NCBI GenBank assembly: GCA_005881235.1
Contig: VBEQ01000071.1
Coordinates: 1-10,264, forward strand
Length of the DNA: 10,264 nt
Reading direction: 5' to 3'
Source: Chloroflexota bacterium
Lineage (GTDB): Bacteria > Chloroflexota > Dormibacteria > CF-121
In this document: in pieces, positions 1-6,609 of the stretch
Numbering within the stretch: position 1 is the first letter of the stretch
Layout of the letters: every line of letters begins with the position of its first letter
The notes under the pieces: generated by a model
Seen by the model: the letters and a program-made list of their open reading frames with translations, nothing else
What the model was told of the DNA's origin: nothing
Database searches by the model: none
Translations under genes and position numbers: made by a program

Positions 1-378
1 CAGGTCGCGGGCGTGCTGTTCATTATCAGCCGGGTAGATGGAGCCGATGCAGGTGCCGACCCCGTGGGCCCAGGCCGCCAGCATCAGGTTCTGCATCAGT
101 CGGCCTTCGTCCATGCAGGTCCAGGCATCGTCGCCATGCATGACGAGTGCAATCCCGAGCGTGGCACTCGCGATATGACCGGCGAAGGCGCCGCATTTCG
201 ACAGCGCCCGTAGCGTATCCCGGTTACGCACGACGACCAGGTCCCAGGGCTGCGTGTTCTTGGAGGAACCGGTCCACCGGCCTGTATCGAGGATGTCCCG
301 CAGCACGTCGGATGGAATCTCGCGATCCGAAAACTGGCGCACGGCGCGCAGCGACCGGATCCATTCCGTCTGGGGCAC
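1..378 (-). CDS. Nitroreductase family protein (3' end outside window)
   Basis: The first 126 codons of a flavin-dependent nitroreductase-fold protein; the C-terminal third lies beyond base 1. Near the N-terminus is the family's flavin-phosphate-contacting stretch RSLRAVRQFSDREIP, followed by the helix DVLRDILDTGRW and the segment SSKNTQPWDLVVV, which matches the usual PSAxNxQPW motif. Farther on, LMLAAWAHGVGTCIGSIY matches the conserved A-x-x-GLGTCWIG-type region. These enzymes bind FMN and reduce nitro compounds, quinones or enones with NAD(P)H in the cytosol; the substrate cannot be read here. The GTG at 378 is forced as the start, because an in-frame TAG lies at 388-390 with no other start codon between. 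No SD sequence precedes it. The gene is divergent from the RapZ-like gene across about 225 bases. Confidence 0.88.
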   Translation of the reverse strand, partial: MPQTEWIRSLRAVRQFSDREIPSDVLRDILDTGRWTGSSKNTQPWDLVVVRNRDTLRALSKCGAFAGHIASATLGIALVMHGDDAWTCMDEGRLMQNLMLAAWAHGVGTCIGSIYPADNEQHARDL

Positions 379-603
379 GGGCCCAGTCTATCGGTCTGCT
401 TGACTGGTCCTGCTCGTGAAAGCCGCGGTGTGTCGCGAGTTCGGAAGGCCGCTGGTTATCGAGGACGCTACCTCGATGCGCCGCAACACGGCGAGGTCAG
501 AGTCCGGCTGGCGGCCTGCGGATCTGTCAGAACGACGTCCATAGCATGGAAGGCGCGTGGGGCGGCGTACGAGAAACACTCTCAGTGTTGGTACAACGGC
601 GGT
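379..603. other. Divergent intergenic region between nitroreductase and RapZ-like genes
   Basis: About 225 bases separate the two divergent starts. The plus-strand frame stays open from an ATG at 400, but the 68 residues it would add are Arg/Ala-rich and match no domain, so I treat this stretch as non-coding. On the minus strand TAGACT (385-390) sits six bases before the nitroreductase GTG. On the plus strand TACAAC (592-597) sits six bases before the RapZ-like GTG, inside a small inverted repeat, GTTG-GTA-CAAC (587-597). These could be -10 elements of leaderless promoters, but no convincing -35 box accompanies either. Confidence 0.35.
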
Positions 604-1287
604 GTGACCCTCGTTGTCATCGGCGGGCCGACGGAGGAGCGAGTTGAGAATGCTGTTCGGGCCTTCGAAGCGGCGGGCTTTCGACGAGCTAGCGCCATCG
701 CCGAGGACCTCAAGCAGGGAAATATCGTGGTGCCGCTACGAGTCGGAGCGGCTGAGATTCTCAAGCAGGCCGACGACAGGGGCATTTTGTACGCCCTCGT
801 CCATCACGGGCCCGACGATCGCATCAAGGACGGAACCTACGCGCGAGCACATCACCGGGTTGAGGCGCCCGAACTGATTGAGCTGGCACGAAGGCTAGGC
901 GCAAACCAAAAGATGTTGGTCACATGTGTCGCCTTCGCATTCAAAGAAGGAATCCCCAAGGACAGCGCTTTTGTGGTCGACGCTCGCTGCCTCGACAATC
1001 CTTACTGGGTCGACGACCTGCGTGATCTCGACGGGCGCGACCCAAGAATCGCGCAATTTGTCCTTGATCAGCGCGAGGCTATGGTGTTGTTGGACTCTCT
1101 CTGCACGATGCTGGGTGCACTGCTGCCCGCATATCGAGCCCGGGGCCGAATGGAGCTAACTCTCGCGTTTGGCTGCACTGGAGGCCGACAACGTTCTGTA
1201 GTCCTAGCCCTTGAACTGGCGCGCCGTCTCCAGGCACGAGGTGACCTCGACGTAGGCGTCGAGTTGCGCGAACTTGAGCAACGTTAA
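604..1287 (+). CDS. RapZ C-terminal-domain protein with degenerate N-domain lacking Walker A
   Basis: The last ~120 residues of this 227-residue protein match the RapZ (YvcJ/YhbJ) C-terminal domain. The signatures are AFAFKEGIPKDSAFVVDAR (family FGFKxGxPxDAD...DVR), LDNPYWVDDLR (FLPNPYW), LLPAYRARG and FGCTGGRQRSV (family GCTGGxHRSV). In E. coli RapZ this domain binds glucosamine-6-phosphate and the sRNA GlmZ. Here the His of CTGGxHRS is Gln, and the E. coli Lys-rich C-terminal tail is replaced by a tail ending LEQR. The ~105-residue N-domain begins TLVVIGGPTEERVENAVRAF and aligns by eye with the first strand and helix of the RapZ kinase domain, but the Gly-rich GKS loop is missing and the domain is about 50 residues shorter. 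GTG 604 is preferred because it places the beta-strand at the N-terminus; the frame stays open to an ATG at 400. By eye its GC content is lower than that of its neighbours (about 47-60% in lines sampled). Confidence 0.8.
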   Translation: MTLVVIGGPTEERVENAVRAFEAAGFRRASAIAEDLKQGNIVVPLRVGAAEILKQADDRGILYALVHHGPDDRIKDGTYARAHHRVEAPELIELARRLGANQKMLVTCVAFAFKEGIPKDSAFVVDARCLDNPYWVDDLRDLDGRDPRIAQFVLDQREAMVLLDSLCTMLGALLPAYRARGRMELTLAFGCTGGRQRSVVLALELARRLQARGDLDVGVELRELEQR

Positions 1288-1341
1288 ACACCGTGACAGG
1301 GGTCGCAAAGTGGTCGGGGGGCGCTATTCAAGAAGTCCTTC
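1288..1341. other. Convergent gap between RapZ-like and acyl-CoA synthetase genes
   Basis: This 54-base gap separates two convergent genes. A 7-base complementary pair, GGGTCGC (1300-1306) and GCGACCC (1345-1351), brackets it with a 38-base loop. A tiny perfect hairpin, AGAAG-TC-CTTCT (1331-1342), touches the synthetase stop codon. There is no T-run, so neither is a convincing intrinsic terminator. Confidence 0.25.
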
Positions 1342-3432
1342 TCAGCGACCCTCGAGCGCAGTCAATTTAGCCGGTGCAAGTCGAATGGTTAAGCGGGCAT
1401 CGAGCGCCAGGATTCCTCTATCCAGGACGAGGAGTGGATTGATTTCGATCTCGGCGATCTCTGGCCGTGCCGCGGCGAGCTGCGACAACGCGCCTAACGC
1501 GCGGGCGGCTGCCTCAACATCGAGACGGGGACGGCCGCGGTAGCCCAACAGCAACTGCGCACCGCGTAGCGACCGGATCAGCGCGACGCCCTCGTCGACG
1601 GTGACGGGCGCGAGCGCGACCGCCACGTCGTGGAAGAGCTCAGCGGAGATGCCGCCCAGGCCCACCAGCGCGACAGGCCCGAAGCTCCGATCGCGTTTCA
1701 CGCCGATCAACAGCTCGAGGCCGCGCGCCAGCGGCGCCTCCTTCTCGACGGAGAAGCTTGTTGGGCGCAGTCGGTGCTGCATCTCGCGAAAGGCCTCTTT
1801 GAGTGGCGCCTCGCCGGAGATCCCGAGACGTACGCCGCCAGTGTCGCTCTTGTGCATGGCACCGAGAGCCTTGAGCACGACTGGATATCCGATCGCCGCC
1901 GCTGCCGCGATCGCCGCGTCCTCCGACTCGGCCGGTCGCGCCTCGGCGAAAGGAATCCCAGCCTCGGCCAGGAGTTGGCGGGTGCCGAAGTAGTCGGTCG
2001 GGACGGGCGCCGCCGAGCGGCTCGGGGGTGGAAGGGACGGCACTCCGAGCGGCGGGTTCGCAACGCGGTCGGCACGCCGCCCAAGTGCGAGCGCCGCGGC
2101 CTCGATGTCGGCGTAGACCGGCACACTCTCACGGCGCAGCTGCTGGGAGGTGGGCGACTTCGGATACATCGAGTGGACCATCAGGAAACGGCCGGCGTCA
2201 TGCGCCGCGCGGGTCAAAGCGGTCGCGACGTCGAGCTCGAGGCGTCGATAGTCCTCGGACTGCTCGCTGTAGCCGCCGAAATACCCGGTGACGACGAGGG
2301 CATCCGCCTCGTCGGATTGCGCCATCAGGCGGACCACCCGCTCGAAGTTGAAGACGTCTTCTTCGCCAGCGCCGGCGATGTCGACCGGATTGCGGGTGGT
2401 GGCGGTCGGCGGCAGGATACCGGCAAGCGACGCGCTCAAACGATCGCTGAACGGCTCGACCAGCAGCCCGCGGGCGATTAGGCGGTCGGCGGCGAGAGCT
2501 ACGTGACCACCGCCATCCCCCGCGATCGCGACCCGGCGGCCGGCGGGCTGGTGTGGCGCCAGCAGCACCTGGAGGAGGTCGATCATCTGTTGCGGCGTCT
2601 CGACCCGATACATTCCGCTGGCTCGACATGTCGCATCGACGGCGATCGAATCACTGACCAGCGCTCCCGTGTGCGACTGTGCGACGCGCGCGCTCGCCGG
2701 GGTCGCTCCGATGGTGAGCAGGACGACGGGCTTGCCTGCCGCGGCGGCTGACTCGGCGATCGACGCGAAGGCCCGGCCGTCACCGAAGTCCTCGAGGTAA
2801 ACCGGTATCGCGCGCGTGGGCGCGTGGCCGATCATCGCCTGAAGACATTCGGCAGCGTCGACGTCTGCCTGGTTTCCGACGGAGATGAAACGCGAGAAAC
2901 CGAGGCCGGCGTCATGCCCGAGTTGGGCCAGTTCCAATCCTAGGTTGCCGCTTTGCGAGATCAGGCCGACGGATCCCGGGAGGAACCGATCCCAGGTGAG
3001 ATTTAGCTCGGTCCCGGTGTCGGCGATGCCGAGGCAGTTGGGACCGACCAGTAAAGCGCCCGCCGCGCGGACGCGATTAGCAAACGCCTTCTGCAGCGCC
3101 AGCCCGGCGGCATCTTTTTCGCCGATTCCCGCGGTGATCGCGACGATGGCGCGGGCACCGGCCCGCAGTGACTCGTCGAGCGCCGCTTCGAAGCCCGCGG
3201 CGCGCACCACGATCGCCACCAGCTCGGGCGGCTGCGGCACATCGGCGAGGGAGCGGTAGCTCGGTTCGCCCAGGATCTGCTCGCCGCGACGATTGACGAG
3301 GAACACGGACCTGCGATGCGCGCCCTTCAGCGCGTTGCGTGCCAGGGCGTAGCCCCACTTGGTCGGATCGCTCGAGGCTCCCAGGATCGCCAGGGTTTTG
3401 GGATCGAAGAGTGCGCGGAGGTCGCGCGTCAG
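1342..3432 (-). CDS. ADP/NDP-forming acyl-CoA synthetase (acetate--CoA ligase type)
   Basis: A single-chain acyl-CoA synthetase of about 696 residues, the normal length for fused alpha-beta members without an acetyltransferase domain. The order is: CoA-binding Rossmann domain (~8-140, with ILGASSD and GPNCLG); ligase-CoA domains (~150-450, with SQSGNLG ~159, the phospho-His loop SHTGAL with His ~254, and NPVDI ~348); a Pro-rich linker (~460-478); and a C-terminal ATP-grasp domain (~479-690, with IGYPVVLK ~514, HKSDTGGV ~527 and a terminal EINPLLV). The family interconverts acyl-CoA + ADP + Pi and acid + CoA + ATP through a phosphohistidine. The substrate is not readable. The only in-frame ATG (3615) lies 62 codons upstream, inside the oxidoreductase gene; no ATG, GTG or TTG lies between. 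A CTG at 3432 overlaps the oxidoreductase stop as CTGA, so I take it as the start. A G6 run lies 11 bases upstream. Confidence 0.9.
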   Translation of the reverse strand: MTRDLRALFDPKTLAILGASSDPTKWGYALARNALKGAHRRSVFLVNRRGEQILGEPSYRSLADVPQPPELVAIVVRAAGFEAALDESLRAGARAIVAITAGIGEKDAAGLALQKAFANRVRAAGALLVGPNCLGIADTGTELNLTWDRFLPGSVGLISQSGNLGLELAQLGHDAGLGFSRFISVGNQADVDAAECLQAMIGHAPTRAIPVYLEDFGDGRAFASIAESAAAAGKPVVLLTIGATPASARVAQSHTGALVSDSIAVDATCRASGMYRVETPQQMIDLLQVLLAPHQPAGRRVAIAGDGGGHVALAADRLIARGLLVEPFSDRLSASLAGILPPTATTRNPVDIAGAGEEDVFNFERVVRLMAQSDEADALVVTGYFGGYSEQSEDYRRLELDVATALTRAAHDAGRFLMVHSMYPKSPTSQQLRRESVPVYADIEAAALALGRRADRVANPPLGVPSLPPPSRSAAPVPTDYFGTRQLLAEAGIPFAEARPAESEDAAIAAAAAIGYPVVLKALGAMHKSDTGGVRLGISGEAPLKEAFREMQHRLRPTSFSVEKEAPLARGLELLIGVKRDRSFGPVALVGLGGISAELFHDVAVALAPVTVDEGVALIRSLRGAQLLLGYRGRPRLDVEAAARALGALSQLAAARPEIAEIEINPLLVLDRGILALDARLTIRLAPAKLTALEGR

Positions 3433-4664
3433 CGCCGTGTCTGCCCCCCGGCGGTCTGCGGCACGGTGGGAAAGGGCAGGGCGATGGGGTCGGTTTTGAG
3501 CCGGCTGTGGCCCTGCGCATCGAAGCGATCCAACCCGAGCTGGCTGACGTCGACGACGGTGGTCGCGCCCTCGAGCGCCAGGTCGGCCGCGATTCGGGCG
3601 ACGGCAGGGCCCCACATCATCCCGTGTCCGCCCGCCGATGCAACGGTGATCCCTTCGATGATCGACCGATCGGTTTTCATGGCCGGGCCGAGGATGGGCA
3701 GGTGGTCCGGCGTGTAATCGATGGTCGCCGCCCAGACTTTCCGCAACTCCAAGCCGTCGGTCACCGGCAGGAAGTGGGCGAGGCGGCGGCGCATGGCGTC
3801 GAGGTATGGCCAGTCGATCGATCGCGCGGGACCCGGGGTTTCATCGGGATTGCTCATGCCAAAGAGCAGGCCTCCATCTTCGAGGCGCCAGTAGAGGCCG
3901 CCGGAGAGATCGAAGGCCATAGCGCGGCGCTCGGCCTGGAACGCCTCGTGTGGCTCGGTCACGGCAACCTGATGGCGAACCGCGCCGGCCGGGATCGGCA
4001 CACCGATCACCGCGCCGACCTCGCGCAGCTGCGGCCCGCCGGTGAGGATGACGCGCTCGGTTTCGATCCGGCCCTGTTCGGTCAACACGGCGGCTACCCG
4101 CTGGCCCGAGTTGGCCGGCCTGGTTTCGATTCCGGTGAAGGTGCAGTGCTCGCGGAGCTCGACCCCCGTGTCCTGCATCGCCAGCGAGTAGGCGCGGACA
4201 TTGCGCAGGGGATCAATGCAGCCGTCGGTCGCCGCATAGCTGGCGCCGCGAATGCTGGATGGGCGCAGTGCGGGGTCGAGTCGCACGGCCTCGTCAGGAT
4301 CGACCCAGCGGACGTCCAGGCCGGCGCCTCGCTGCATCGCCACGCGTTCGCGACCCGCTCGCTCTTCGTCTTCCGTTGCGGCGAGGATGAGGTAACCGAG
4401 TTCGCGAAAGCCCGAGTCGGTGCCAAGGAGATCCGCCTGGCGCCGGTAAAAGTCGATGCTCCACCGGCCAAGGGCGACCGCGGTCGGTGTCCCGCCTTGC
4501 GCGCGGACCATGCCGGCTGCACGACTGCTCGCGCCATCGCCGACCCGTCCCCGATCGATCACGATGACCCGTTCCGCACCTGACGTCCTGGCAAAGTACG
4601 AGGCCCAGCCGCCAACGGTGCCGGCGCCCACGATGACGAGGTCCGCGCGGTTGTCTTTGATGAT
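3429..4664 (-). CDS. FAD-dependent oxidoreductase, DAO family (sarcosine/glycine oxidase-like)
   Basis: A two-domain DAO-superfamily flavoenzyme. The dinucleotide-binding loop GAGTVG (~13-18) is followed by VIVIDRG with an acidic residue ending strand 2 (~37), the FAD-contacting GASSRAAGM (~44-52), a central substrate domain, and the C-terminal TPDHLPILGP (~318) and GGHGMMWGPAVA (~345), which close the FAD site. The family oxidises amines or amino acids such as sarcosine, glycine or dimethylglycine with FAD; the exact substrate is unknown. The start is odd. An in-frame TAG at 4680-4682 and the GTG at 4631 are the only limits, and GTG 4631 falls inside the Rossmann strand, cutting off beta-1. 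A strong SD, GGAGG (4671-4675), stands six bases before an ATC at 4664, giving (M)IKDNRADLVIVGAG, a normal N-terminus. I therefore place the start at ATC 4664; the canonical alternative is GTG 4631 (400 residues). The stop overlaps the synthetase start. Confidence 0.85.
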   Translation of the reverse strand: MIKDNRADLVIVGAGTVGGWASYFARTSGAERVIVIDRGRVGDGASSRAAGMVRAQGGTPTAVALGRWSIDFYRRQADLLGTDSGFRELGYLILAATEDEERAGRERVAMQRGAGLDVRWVDPDEAVRLDPALRPSSIRGASYAATDGCIDPLRNVRAYSLAMQDTGVELREHCTFTGIETRPANSGQRVAAVLTEQGRIETERVILTGGPQLREVGAVIGVPIPAGAVRHQVAVTEPHEAFQAERRAMAFDLSGGLYWRLEDGGLLFGMSNPDETPGPARSIDWPYLDAMRRRLAHFLPVTDGLELRKVWAATIDYTPDHLPILGPAMKTDRSIIEGITVASAGGHGMMWGPAVARIAADLALEGATTVVDVSQLGLDRFDAQGHSRLKTDPIALPFPTVPQTAGGQTRR

Positions 4665-4670
4665 GCCTCG

Positions 4671-4675
4671 CCTCC
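4671..4675 (-). promoter_or_regulatory. Shine-Dalgarno GGAGG before the FAD oxidoreductase
   Basis: GGAGG on the minus strand lies six bases before ATC 4664 and nine before ATC 4661. It is too far (about 39 bases) from the only canonical in-frame codon, GTG 4631, so it argues for initiation at a non-canonical codon. Confidence 0.55.
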
Positions 4676-4681
4676 GCGCCT

Positions 4682-4687
4682 ATTATC
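4682..4687 (-). promoter_or_regulatory. Possible -10 element GATAAT upstream of FAD oxidoreductase
   Basis: GATAAT matches TATAAT at five of six bases and forms an AT island in otherwise GC-rich sequence. No -35 box lies at the usual distance; that position is taken by the G-runs. If used, transcription would begin almost at the SD, leaving a leader of about ten bases. Confidence 0.25.
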
Positions 4688-4689
4688 TG

Positions 4690-4724
4690 CCCCCACCCCG
4701 CCCTCCCCCGCAAGCGGGGGAGGG
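4690..4724 (-). promoter_or_regulatory. Perfect hairpin overlapping a G-quadruplex motif
   Basis: In the 57-base gap between permease stop and oxidase gene, arms CCCTCCCCCGC (4701-4711) and GCGGGGGAGGG (4714-4724) form a perfect 11-bp inverted repeat around AA. On the minus strand, the operon's sense strand, four G-runs of 5, 3, 4 and 5 bases lie between 4709 and 4690, separated by single bases A, C and T. The first two runs are also the 3' arm of the hairpin, so the two folds compete. It may act as a terminator for the ABC block or a control element for the oxidase. There is no T-run. Confidence 0.6.
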
Positions 4725-4739
4725 TGAAATGGCGCGGGG

Positions 4740-5585
4740 CTAGGTGACGTCGCGGGTGCGGACGACGAGCGAGGCGATCGCCGCGAAGACAATGGCGTAG
4801 AGGGCGAGCACCGTGACCGCCTGACCGGCCGATATCAGGGGCGCCGTCGCCGCACCACGAGCGACCGTGTGGCCGAACGATTGGATCAGAGCGTTCGCGT
4901 TCTGGCCGAGGAAAAACTTTTCGACGGTCGTCAGCCAGCCCGCGTTGAAACCGCTCAGCAGGCGGAAGAGAATACCCTCGATCGCCAAGACGTACGCGAG
5001 TCCGATGCCGATGGCCATCGCCGACTGCCGGAAGAGATAGGCGAGAGCAATGCCGAACAGACTCCATGACTCGAAGATGAGCCAGGTGGCGCCCAGCGCC
5101 TTAAACACGTCGATGACGGCCGGCCAGGTAATCGCTGACCCATCGCTAAGCGCAATGATCAGGCTGGCGGTGGCTGCAACAAGATAGAAGGCCACCGCAA
5201 AGATGGCGGCGATCACGCTGACGACACCCACCTGGCCCGCCAGCGTCTGCAGGCGCCCGGGCCGCTGCGTATAGACGGTCTTGATCGTGCCCCAGTTGAA
5301 CTCGCCACCTGCAACGAGCGCACCAAGGATCAGCGTCAGAATGCCGCCGATGATGCCCACGCCGGTCAGCGAGTTCTTAAGGAAATTGATCGGATAGAGT
5401 GCGGCCTTCATCTGCTGGAGCGTCGTGCCCGGGTCCGGATGAAAGTTCGCGGAGGGAAACGCGAGCTGAAGCCAGGGGATCACATAGCCGAAGAGAAGGA
5501 GTGCCGTGAGCATGATGCCGCCGAGCACCCATACCGCCGGCCGCTGCCGCAGTTTGCGCCAATCCGCTTTGAAACTGTTGATCAT
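4740..5585 (-). CDS. ABC-2 type transporter permease
   Basis: A 281-residue integral membrane protein with about six hydrophobic segments. The N-terminus MINSFKADWRKLRQRPAVWV, a short basic cytoplasmic stretch before helix 1, is typical of ABC-2 permeases paired with BcrA/NatA-like ATPases. A long extracytoplasmic loop (~39-70, Pro- and Asn-containing) follows helix 1. Later helices include GVGIIGGILTLILGALVAGG, VSVIAAIFAVAFYLVAATAS and a last helix near the C-terminus, ending RTRDVT. It should form the membrane channel for the ATPase encoded just upstream. Its ATG overlaps the ATPase stop as ATGA, and AGGAG (5593-5597) lies seven bases before the ATG, so it has its own SD besides coupling. 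The transported substrate is unknown; drug or antimicrobial-peptide export is the family's commonest role. Confidence 0.88.
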   Translation of the reverse strand: MINSFKADWRKLRQRPAVWVLGGIMLTALLLFGYVIPWLQLAFPSANFHPDPGTTLQQMKAALYPINFLKNSLTGVGIIGGILTLILGALVAGGEFNWGTIKTVYTQRPGRLQTLAGQVGVVSVIAAIFAVAFYLVAATASLIIALSDGSAITWPAVIDVFKALGATWLIFESWSLFGIALAYLFRQSAMAIGIGLAYVLAIEGILFRLLSGFNAGWLTTVEKFFLGQNANALIQSFGHTVARGAATAPLISAGQAVTVLALYAIVFAAIASLVVRTRDVT

Positions 5586-6484
5586 GCTGCTTCTCCTGTG
5601 AGCGTGAGGAAGACTTCCTCGAGAGTCCGTTCGACCGCGCGCAACTCGCTGACTTTGATCCCGGCGCCGACCAGCGCTTCATTGATGTCGGCGGCCTTGT
5701 TCGGGTCCACCGAGAGCCGCAGCGTGCCGTCGACGGCGGTCACGGCCGCCGCACCCAGCATGCGATCCAGCTGCCGGCGGGCCGCATCGACGGGTGTCAC
5801 CCTAACGACGATCGCGGATTCGCCGCGCAACTCCTGAACCGTGCCCTGTGCCACGAGCTTGCCCTTGCGGATGATGGCGACGCGGTCACTGATCTGCTGG
5901 ACCTCGTTGAGCAGGTGGCTGGAAAGCATGACGGTCCGGTTGCCGCTGCCCAAGCGGCGGATCAGCGCGCGCATCTCGACAACGCCCTGCGGGTCGAGGC
6001 CGTTGGTCGGCTCGTCGAGGATCATGACCTCGGGGTCCTTGATCAACGCGGCCGCGACGGCGAGGCGCTGCTTCATGCCCATCGAGTAGGTCCCGAACCG
6101 GTCCTTCGCCCGGTCAGCCAGGTCGACCTCCTCAAGCGCCGCGTCGACGCGGGTGTGCGAAACCCCGGCGTAGTCCGACATGATCTTGAGATTCTCGCGA
6201 CCGGAAAGATAGGGGTAAAACGCCGGCGACTCGACGAGCGAGCCGATCCGCCGAAGACCTTTCGGGTCGCCTGGCCGGTGCTCGGCGACGACGGCCGAGC
6301 CTGCCGTCGGCCGGATCAGGCCGAGCAGCATGCGCAGCGTGGTCGTTTTTCCCGCGCCGTTGGGGCCGAGGAACCCGAAGACCTCGCCGCGATGGACCTC
6401 GAGGTCGAGCGCGTCGACGGCCGTGATCGATGAGCCGTATCGCTTTGTCAGGCCGTGGGTCGTAATGACGTTTCCATTTGCCAT
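5582..6484 (-). CDS. ABC transporter ATP-binding protein (BcrA/lantibiotic-exporter-like)
   Basis: A complete 300-residue ABC ATPase. Walker A is GPNGAGKT (~40-47), the signature YSMGMKQRL (~133-141), Walker B VMILDEPTNGLDP (~153-165), and the switch His is in SSHLLNEV (~190). The Q-loop region reads GSLVESPAFYPYLSGRENL, the form seen in bacitracin/lantibiotic-type exporters (IExPxFYPxLT), with Glu where many ATPases have Gln. The C-terminal ~80 residues form the accessory domain common in this subgroup, ending TLEEVFLTLTGE. It powers the downstream permease at the inner face of the membrane. AAGGAG (6491-6496) lies six bases before ATG 6484, which decides the start over GTG 6499 and ATG 6490. 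A 125-base gap separates it from the response regulator upstream, room for its own promoter. Confidence 0.93.
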   Translation of the reverse strand: MANGNVITTHGLTKRYGSSITAVDALDLEVHRGEVFGFLGPNGAGKTTTLRMLLGLIRPTAGSAVVAEHRPGDPKGLRRIGSLVESPAFYPYLSGRENLKIMSDYAGVSHTRVDAALEEVDLADRAKDRFGTYSMGMKQRLAVAAALIKDPEVMILDEPTNGLDPQGVVEMRALIRRLGSGNRTVMLSSHLLNEVQQISDRVAIIRKGKLVAQGTVQELRGESAIVVRVTPVDAARRQLDRMLGAAAVTAVDGTLRLSVDPNKAADINEALVGAGIKVSELRAVERTLEEVFLTLTGEAA

Positions 6485-6490
6485 TGGCAT

Positions 6491-6496
6491 CTCCTT
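6491..6496 (-). promoter_or_regulatory. Shine-Dalgarno AAGGAG of the ABC ATPase gene
   Basis: AAGGAG on the minus strand with a six-base spacer to ATG 6484. It overlaps the GTG and ATG candidates at 6499 and 6490, which makes those unlikely starts. Confidence 0.75.
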
Positions 6497-6500
6497 CACA

Positions 6501-6531
6501 AACGAACTGTGTCGTTCACGGTAGAGGTGAA
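6501..6531 (-). promoter_or_regulatory. Overlapping inverted repeats before the ABC genes (possible operator)
   Basis: Two inverted repeats adjoin the SD: AACGA (6501-6505) with TCGTT (6512-6516), and TTCAC (6515-6519) with GTGAA (6527-6531). They share two bases, so only one fold could form in RNA at a time. Their position between the response regulator and the ABC genes fits a regulator-binding site, but the arms are only 5 bp and no promoter can be assigned firmly. Confidence 0.3.
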
Positions 6532-6609
6532 ACGGACGGGAGTCGTCACCACTGCGCCCGATCTTTGGGTCCGCTGCGAGGGGGAGGGGAGCTCCACCCC
6601 GCGGGTGAG

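Noticed and set aside
400..603. N-terminal extension of the RapZ-like gene from ATG 400
   Set aside because: The added 68 residues are Arg/Ala-rich, match no domain, and come before the natural first beta-strand at GTG 604; the long open frame is a common effect of high GC.
1300..1351. Bidirectional terminator from GGGTCGC/GCGACCC
   Set aside because: The loop is 38 bases, arms are only 7 bp, and there is no T-run on either strand.
1630..2481. Long plus-strand open frame antisense to the acyl-CoA synthetase
   Set aside because: The minus strand carries complete, ordered domain motifs here; the plus translation is Arg/Gly-rich without family features, a typical GC shadow.
3339..4583. 414-codon plus-strand open frame opposite the FAD oxidoreductase
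   Set aside because: The opposite strand encodes an intact DAO enzyme with both FAD motifs; this frame has no recognisable motif.
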